From assembly GCA_963579025.1 (NCBI GenBank), contig CAUZFZ010000243.1:1-11134 (forward strand): DNA of 11,134 nucleotides, read 5' to 3'. Positions 6,881 through 11,134 of the stretch are shown in pieces; the stretch's first letter is position 1; each line of letters begins with the position of its first letter. The translations under genes and the position numbers were made by a program. The notes under the pieces are model-generated. The model ran no database searches. It had not been told where the DNA came from and saw only the letters and a program-made list of their open reading frames with translations. Source of the DNA: CAUZFZ01 sp963579025. Lineage in GTDB: Bacteria > Planctomycetota > Planctomycetia > Planctomycetales > Planctomycetaceae.

Positions 6881-8665
6881 ATGTTCAGACTGGCAATCTC
6901 AACAATCGTATCAGTGACCGCTCTGGTCTTCGTGTGCGGGTGTGGCGAATCCGTAGAGAATGCAGAGCCCGCGAACGGGAATGGTTGGACTGGTGAGCGG
7001 GGCTCTGGTGACGAAGGGCAAAGGGACGTTGTCGGGCAGGGTGACCTGTATGCATTTCTGGTGGCTGTGCGTCAGTACGACCCCGCAGAGCTGACGTCGC
7101 TGCAGTTCACGGAGAATGACGTCACCGAGCTGGCCGAGACGCTGAAGACGGTTGGTTATGAAGAAGGCAACATCCTGCTGATGACTCAGACGGTCGGTGC
7201 GACACGGACGCGAATGCTGCCGACGCGGCAAAATATTCAGGAACAATTGTCGCTGCTGATTCGGGAGCTGAAACCGGACGATACCCTGCTGCTGGCGTTT
7301 TCAGGGCATGGGCTGCAATTCAAGGATAAGGACGAATCGTACTACTGCCCCGCCGATGCGCGCGTCTCGGATCGATCGACGTTGATTTCGATGGACGATG
7401 TCTACGCGCAACTGGAATCCGACTGCCAGGCTCGCACAAAGCTTCTGCTGATGGACGCGTGCCGGAACGATCCGATGTCGCGCCTGAGCCGTTCAGCGAA
7501 TGCCGAGATCGAACTGGACGCGTCCGGCGTGCCGCAGAGGGTTGAGCTGCCCGGAAGTCTGACGGCGTTCTTCAGTTGCTCCGCGGGTGAGAAGTCGTAC
7601 GAGCATCCGGACATCGGACACGGAGTCTTCCTCAACTTTGTGATCGAGGGACTCGGAGGGAAGGCGGACTTCGATCGCGACGGAGAGGTGTCTCTGGCCG
7701 AACTGGAACAGTTCTCGGTCAAGCAGACGCAACGGTTCGTGCGCGTGAACCTGAGCCGTGCTCAGACGCCGGAACGCCGTGGCGAATCCCGCGGGCTGGT
7801 CACACTGGCCAGACTTGCGACTGCAACGCCGCGTACAGGTGACATCCCGCGTGAAGTTTCACCGGTTCCTATATCGGACACATCGTCTCCGTGCCCCCCC
7901 CCGCCCCCGCCCCCAGCCCAGCCGCGACGCCCCTTGAACCTGGACGATGTGATCACGAACAGTGTTGGCATGAAACTGAAGCTGATTCCGGCGGGTGAAT
8001 TTCTGATGGGATCGCCCGTCTCCGAGAAAGGTCGTGTCGAGGGCGAGACCCAGCACCGGGTGCGGATCAGCCAGGGGTTCTACCTGCAGACGACTGAGGT
8101 GACACAGGGGCAATGGGAGTTGGTAATGGGGACGAAGCCGTGGAAGGGGCAGCCTTACGTCACGGAAGGTCCGGATTACGCAGCGAACTACGTGAGCTGG
8201 AGTGAGGCAATGGAGTTCTGTCAGAAGCTGAGCGCCAAAGAAGGTGTAACGTACCGGCTGCCGACGGAAGCGGAGTGGGAGTATGCGTGCCGTGCCGGAA
8301 CCGAGACCGCCTACAGCTTCGGCGACGATGCTGCGTCTCTGAGTGATTACGCCTGGTGGGGCGGCAATGTCGACGACGATGCGAATCAAGCGCATCGCGT
8401 AGGGCTGAAGCGTCCGAATCCGTGGGGTCTGTATGACATGCACGGGAATGTGTGGGAGTGGTGCAGCGACTATTACGACCTGAATTACTACAAATGGTCT
8501 CCAGCGACCGATCCGCAGGGGCCGTCCACGGGAATCAAAGTCTACCGGGGCGGCAAGTGGCTCACCGCTGCCAGCTCCTGCCGTTCGGCGGATCGGGAGA
8601 GGAATCCAGCGTCCTTCCGCTGGAGCGTTCTGGGCATGCGAGCGGTCCGCAGTGCCGCCAGGTAA
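6881..8665 (+). CDS. Caspase-like (C14) peptidase fused to SUMF1/FGE-type domain, lipoprotein
   Basis: Putative envelope-anchored cysteine protease, 594 residues from ATG 6881; an in-frame GTG at 6866 would add five residues. The hydrophobic signal ends in VCGC, so C21 is the likely lipidated cysteine. The caspase p20-like domain spans about 55-300 with the catalytic dyad visible: H143 in FSGHG and C194 in LLMDACRND. An EF-hand-like loop (DFDRDGEVSLAE, 263-274) follows. A proline-rich linker (about 337-350), encoded by a C-rich tract, leads to a SUMF1/formylglycine-enzyme-like domain at 360-592 (LIPAGEFLMGS, RLPTEAEWEYACRAG, GLYDMHGNVWEWC, RGGKW). C567 matches one of the two FGE active-site cysteines; the other position is not cysteine, so this is probably a binding or recognition fold, not a sulfatase activator. 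Target unknown. It precedes the CxxCH gene on the same strand without an obvious terminator. Confidence 0.92.
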   Translation: MFRLAISTIVSVTALVFVCGCGESVENAEPANGNGWTGERGSGDEGQRDVVGQGDLYAFLVAVRQYDPAELTSLQFTENDVTELAETLKTVGYEEGNILLMTQTVGATRTRMLPTRQNIQEQLSLLIRELKPDDTLLLAFSGHGLQFKDKDESYYCPADARVSDRSTLISMDDVYAQLESDCQARTKLLLMDACRNDPMSRLSRSANAEIELDASGVPQRVELPGSLTAFFSCSAGEKSYEHPDIGHGVFLNFVIEGLGGKADFDRDGEVSLAELEQFSVKQTQRFVRVNLSRAQTPERRGESRGLVTLARLATATPRTGDIPREVSPVPISDTSSPCPPPPPPPAQPRRPLNLDDVITNSVGMKLKLIPAGEFLMGSPVSEKGRVEGETQHRVRISQGFYLQTTEVTQGQWELVMGTKPWKGQPYVTEGPDYAANYVSWSEAMEFCQKLSAKEGVTYRLPTEAEWEYACRAGTETAYSFGDDAASLSDYAWWGGNVDDDANQAHRVGLKRPNPWGLYDMHGNVWEWCSDYYDLNYYKWSPATDPQGPSTGIKVYRGGKWLTAASSCRSADRERNPASFRWSVLGMRAVRSAAR

Positions 8666-8731
8666 GGCGTCTGCCGGAGTGGCGAGGGTTCACTCTCTGT
8701 AAACAGTTGATCGTGCCGGAAGGGTTTCAAA

Positions 8732-8857
8732 ATGGAACAGACTCTGAGCAATTCACCGGAAGATTCGGTCCGGAAGTCCATTTGTGATGCCGACAGCCGC
8801 ATGTTCACCTACAGGCCAACAGATTCAGAAGGACTGCTTTGCGTGGGAGTCTCGTAG
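8732..8857 (+). CDS. Possible small ORF, 41 residues, upstream of the cytochrome gene
   Basis: ATG 8732 has an AAGGG Shine-Dalgarno-like stretch at 8720-8724, 7 nt upstream, and the frame stays open for 41 codons to TAG at 8855-8857. The stop sits in TAGTGATG, so it overlaps a possible GTG start (8857) and lies 2 nt before the ATG (8860) of the next gene, an arrangement that would allow translational coupling. The peptide is hydrophilic with two cysteines, no membrane segment and no family I recognise. It may be a chance leader frame; only position and spacing support it. Confidence 0.3.
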   Translation: MEQTLSNSPEDSVRKSICDADSRMFTYRPTDSEGLLCVGVS

Positions 8858-8859
8858 TG

Positions 8860-10626
8860 ATGCAATCCAATCTCATGAGTACTCTCGCCGTCGTTGCGGT
8901 CGTCACCGCCTGCGGAGCGGACGTTGCTGCAAAAGACGGTGTTTCCGCGGGAATCCGGTTCATGCGGAAGTACTGCATCCGGTGCCACGGCGAAGACTAC
9001 AAGTATCCCGGACTGGACCTGGCCGATCGCGTCACTCTGGTCACACCTGCGGACAGCAATGAGGATCCGTTTCTGGTGCCCAAGGATCCGGACGAATCGC
9101 GGATCTGGCAACGGGCGGACGGTGGAGGGATGCCTCCGGACGATCAGCCGCTGCCGACGGAAAAGGAACTGGCCGAGTTCCGGAGATGGATCGAATCGGG
9201 CGCCACATTTCCTCTGGCCGATCGTCCGCGGCGGGTATTCGTCGGTGAGCGGACTCTACTTTCCATCATCCTGACGGACCTGCGAAAACAACCCAGCTCG
9301 CGGCAGCAGTACGTTCGCTACTTTTCACTGGTTCATCTGTGGAACAACCCGGATGTCAGTGACGAACACCTGCGGATTGTACGTGCCGGTCTGTCGAAAC
9401 TCATCAACAGTCTGTCCAGTCAGCCGCGAGTGGCTCCACCGCAGGTCGTCGACGACGACGGGCTGGTCCTGCGGATCGATCTGCGGGACTACGGCTGGAA
9501 GAACAGTCAGCAGTGGTTCACGCTGCTGAAAGCTTATCCCTACGGATTGCGATTGAACGGCCCGGAAGCCGGCGAGCTATACGAACTCACGTACTGCGAT
9601 CTTCCTTATCTGCGAGCAGACTGGTTCATCTATCATGCGGCCCGGCCACCGCTGTATCACGAACTGGTCACACTGCCGGATTACGTTGGAATCCCTAAGC
9701 AGCAGTCGGACCTTGAGAAACTGGTCGGCGTCAATCTGTGGGAGAATTATCAGGAAGACCGGCTGTGGCGGGCAGCATTCAGCGGAAAGAAGTCCGGCGT
9801 GTCAGATCACAACCGCATGGTCGAACGCCACGACTCGAAGTACGGCTGGTACTGGCCGAGCTACGACAGCGCGGGCGATTCGGACCGTCAGAACTTCTTC
9901 CGATATCCTCTCGGTCCCAGGTTTCCGAACAGTGAAAACTTCGGCGCCTTCGAACATGATGGTGGAGAGATCGTCTTCAGTCTGCCCAACCGGCTGCAGG
10001 CTTATATGCTGGCTCTGGCCGACGGGACGCGTATCAACGAAGGGCCGCTTTCGATCGTCAGCGACGCCAACCGATTCAGCGGTTCGAATGCTGTCGTGAA
10101 CGGAATCAGTTGTATGGGATGCCATCGGAACGGGCTGATCCCGTTTACCGACACCGTGCGACCTCAGTGGGAAAGCCGGGTTGGTGACCTCGCCGAAAAA
10201 GTCCTGCGGCTGTTCCCCGAAAAGAAAATCATGGACCAGCACTTCAGACGCGACCAGACGCAATTCCTGAACGCTCTGGAGGAAGCGATCGGCCCGTTTC
10301 TAAGAACAGGCGACGACGACGGTCGAAAGATCACAGAATTCGTCGAGCCGATCACTGCAGCTTCCAAGCGATACGATCGGCCAGTGGAACTGACAGATGT
10401 GGCCCGAGAATTGGGCCTGCCGGAAAAGCAGGACGACGCAACGGCCCACAGAATCAAGGCGACGGCTGGTGAACTCGCGACGGCAATCAAATTCAGCACA
10501 ACGCTACGACGCCTGGAACTCGACGCGTTGACTGTGGGCGAGCCACTGACCCGAAAACAATGGGAGAAGGTGTTCGGCAGCACGGCCCGCGAACTGGGCA
10601 TCGGCCTGCCACTGCTGATCCGCTGA
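8860..10626 (+). CDS. Exported c-type cytochrome-like protein with two CxxCH motifs
   Basis: Predicted exported protein of 588 residues. The N-terminal part is a planctomycete-type cytochrome c module: CIRCH at 39-43 is the haem-attachment motif, M91 in GGGMPP is the likely axial methionine, and a helix like EFRRWIESGA closes the domain. The long middle part is not recognised. A second motif, CMGCH, at 418-422 follows LPNRLQAYMLALADG and VVNGIS, a pattern I recall from other planctomycete CxxCH proteins, so a second haem is possible. ATG 8860 or GTG 8857 is preferred over TTG 8839 because GGGAG lies at 8845-8849. The N-terminal hydrophobic segment could be cut after VAA, or be a lipobox at VTAC (C18); it lacks the usual positive charge. 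It follows the caspase gene by 194 bp. Role unknown; electron transfer or redox sensing is possible. Confidence 0.85.
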   Translation: MQSNLMSTLAVVAVVTACGADVAAKDGVSAGIRFMRKYCIRCHGEDYKYPGLDLADRVTLVTPADSNEDPFLVPKDPDESRIWQRADGGGMPPDDQPLPTEKELAEFRRWIESGATFPLADRPRRVFVGERTLLSIILTDLRKQPSSRQQYVRYFSLVHLWNNPDVSDEHLRIVRAGLSKLINSLSSQPRVAPPQVVDDDGLVLRIDLRDYGWKNSQQWFTLLKAYPYGLRLNGPEAGELYELTYCDLPYLRADWFIYHAARPPLYHELVTLPDYVGIPKQQSDLEKLVGVNLWENYQEDRLWRAAFSGKKSGVSDHNRMVERHDSKYGWYWPSYDSAGDSDRQNFFRYPLGPRFPNSENFGAFEHDGGEIVFSLPNRLQAYMLALADGTRINEGPLSIVSDANRFSGSNAVVNGISCMGCHRNGLIPFTDTVRPQWESRVGDLAEKVLRLFPEKKIMDQHFRRDQTQFLNALEEAIGPFLRTGDDDGRKITEFVEPITAASKRYDRPVELTDVARELGLPEKQDDATAHRIKATAGELATAIKFSTTLRRLELDALTVGEPLTRKQWEKVFGSTARELGIGLPLLIR

Positions 10627-10686
10627 CGTGTTCTGGCTGCGAAGCAACCAATTCAACTCACATCTTCGATTGACGAAGCGCGACTC

Positions 10687-10691
10687 AGGAG
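10687..10691 (+). promoter_or_regulatory. Shine-Dalgarno of the secreted protein at 10699
   Basis: AGGAG ends 7 nt before GTG 10699 and supports that non-ATG start, which also puts a clean signal peptide at the N-terminus. A small CTTCG/CGAAG stem (10664-10678) lies just upstream; I attach no function to it. Confidence 0.6.
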
Positions 10692-10698
10692 ACTGAAC

Positions 10699-11070
10699 GT
10701 GACAATATGGCAATTCCCGAAATCCTGCGTGGTTCTGGGCCTGCTGCTGGTTCTCGGACCGCCTGTATCAGCAGAAGCTCAGCAGGGAGCCCCGAAAGAA
10801 GTGGCCGACGGCATGCAGCGGCTGGCCGGGGCTATCAGCGAGTTCTTCGAGCGGGAACGGCACGACAAAGTCGTCACAGTGGGCTCGGTCGTCAATCCGG
10901 ATGGTGACGGCAGCGAACTGCTGCGACGCCTACTGACCGAGTGCCTGATGAAAGAGAAGTTCCAGCTTCGCAAAGCGAAGTACGCGGTCAACGGGCGGTT
11001 TCTCAAGCAGCAGTTCCCGGGCTGCTGGAATTCGCGGGAAAACGAGCGATTCTGCGGATCGTGTTCGTAG
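10699..11070 (+). CDS. Secreted protein of unknown function, frame broken near 11000
   Basis: Reads as 123 residues from GTG 10699. Residues 1-27 form a signal peptide (K8, hydrophobic VVLGLLLVLGPPVSA, likely cleavage after AEA). The mature part has an amphipathic helix (LAGAISEFFERER) and then KVVTVGSVVNPDGDGSELLRRLLTECL, with KYAVNGRF after it. This loosely resembles planctomycete secreted proteins with a CsgG/FlgO-like alpha/beta layout, but the match is weak. After about residue 100 the reading turns low-complexity (CWNSRENERFCGSCS), while another frame from about 11001 continues as protein-like sequence to the window edge. I think this stop at 11068 is the result of a 1-nt frameshift and that the intact gene is longer. 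It lies 72 bp after the CxxCH gene, probably in the same unit. Confidence 0.7.
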   Translation: MTIWQFPKSCVVLGLLLVLGPPVSAEAQQGAPKEVADGMQRLAGAISEFFERERHDKVVTVGSVVNPDGDGSELLRRLLTECLMKEKFQLRKAKYAVNGRFLKQQFPGCWNSRENERFCGSCS

Positions 11071-11134
11071 ATGAAGACCTGCTCGTGGGCAGGCGTCTCT
11101 GGCGTCTGGGCAGAATTGGTGTTGCCGTATGGGC
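11001..11134 (+). pseudogene. Likely out-of-frame continuation of the 10699 gene, cut by the window edge
   Basis: The frame starting with TCT at 11001 is open to the last base (44 full codons). It reads with alternating hydrophobic and charged residues, including LLEFAGKRAILRIVFVDED and then LLVGRRLWRLGRIGVAVW, which looks like two beta strands of a real domain. It differs from the upstream frame by one base (one base missing, or a -1 shift). The exact shift point lies somewhere between about 10990 and 11024. Whether this is a mutation, a sequencing error or programmed frameshifting cannot be told from the sequence. Confidence 0.5.

Noticed and set aside
8452..8787. 111-codon frame overlapping the end of the caspase-SUMF1 gene
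   Set aside because: It is an out-of-frame shadow of the well-supported SUMF1 domain.
8500..8860. Diversity-generating retroelement target: SUMF1/C-type-lectin folds are common variable proteins of such systems
   Set aside because: No second copy of the 3' coding region, no reverse transcriptase and no enrichment of adenine-rich AAC/AAT codons at the C-terminus within the window.
10664..10678. CTTCG-ATTGA-CGAAG hairpin as a terminator between the CxxCH gene and the last gene
   Set aside because: Stem of only 5 bp and no T-run after it.

Overview
The window looks like a chromosomal piece of a planctomycete (Planctomycetota, probably order Planctomycetales). This rests on gene content: a giant surface protein with GEVED, dockerin and C-terminal metzincin modules, a lipoprotein fusing a caspase-like peptidase to a SUMF1-type domain, a cytochrome with a CxxCH plus GGGMPP haem module typical of planctomycetes, and a Tat-type signal. 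Base composition is moderately GC-rich throughout. I cannot name a genus. All supported genes are on the + strand; I see no tRNA, rRNA, CRISPR array, transposase or integrase.

Layout. 1-3876: a 1268-residue modular surface or secreted protein (beta-helix-like regions, GEVED domain, RTX-type calcium repeats, cohesin-like domain, dockerin pair, metzincin-like zinc protease). It has no recognisable signal peptide, so its 5' end is suspect. 3877-4051: short spacer with a small hairpin overlapping the Shine-Dalgarno of the next gene. 4052-6364: one-piece ethanolamine ammonia-lyase with EutB and EutC in a single chain, behind what looks like a twin-arginine signal; no other eut gene is present. 6365-6880: about 0.5 kb without a convincing gene, holding two copies of a palindromic element in opposite orientation. 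6881-8665: caspase-SUMF1 lipoprotein. 8732-8857: a possible 41-residue ORF whose stop touches the start of the next gene. 8860-10626: exported protein with two CxxCH motifs. 10699 to the right edge: a secreted protein whose frame appears broken near 11000.

How the genes may work together. The caspase-SUMF1 lipoprotein, the CxxCH protein and the small secreted protein are co-oriented, all carry export signals, and are separated by short gaps without an obvious terminator. They may form one cell-envelope unit, placing a caspase-like protease beside a c-type cytochrome. That link is inference from gene order, not proof of a pathway. The Tat-type EutB-EutC fusion is the other unusual item: an adenosylcobalamin enzyme that is normally cytoplasmic appears to carry an export signal. 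The large surface protein is typical planctomycete accessory content.
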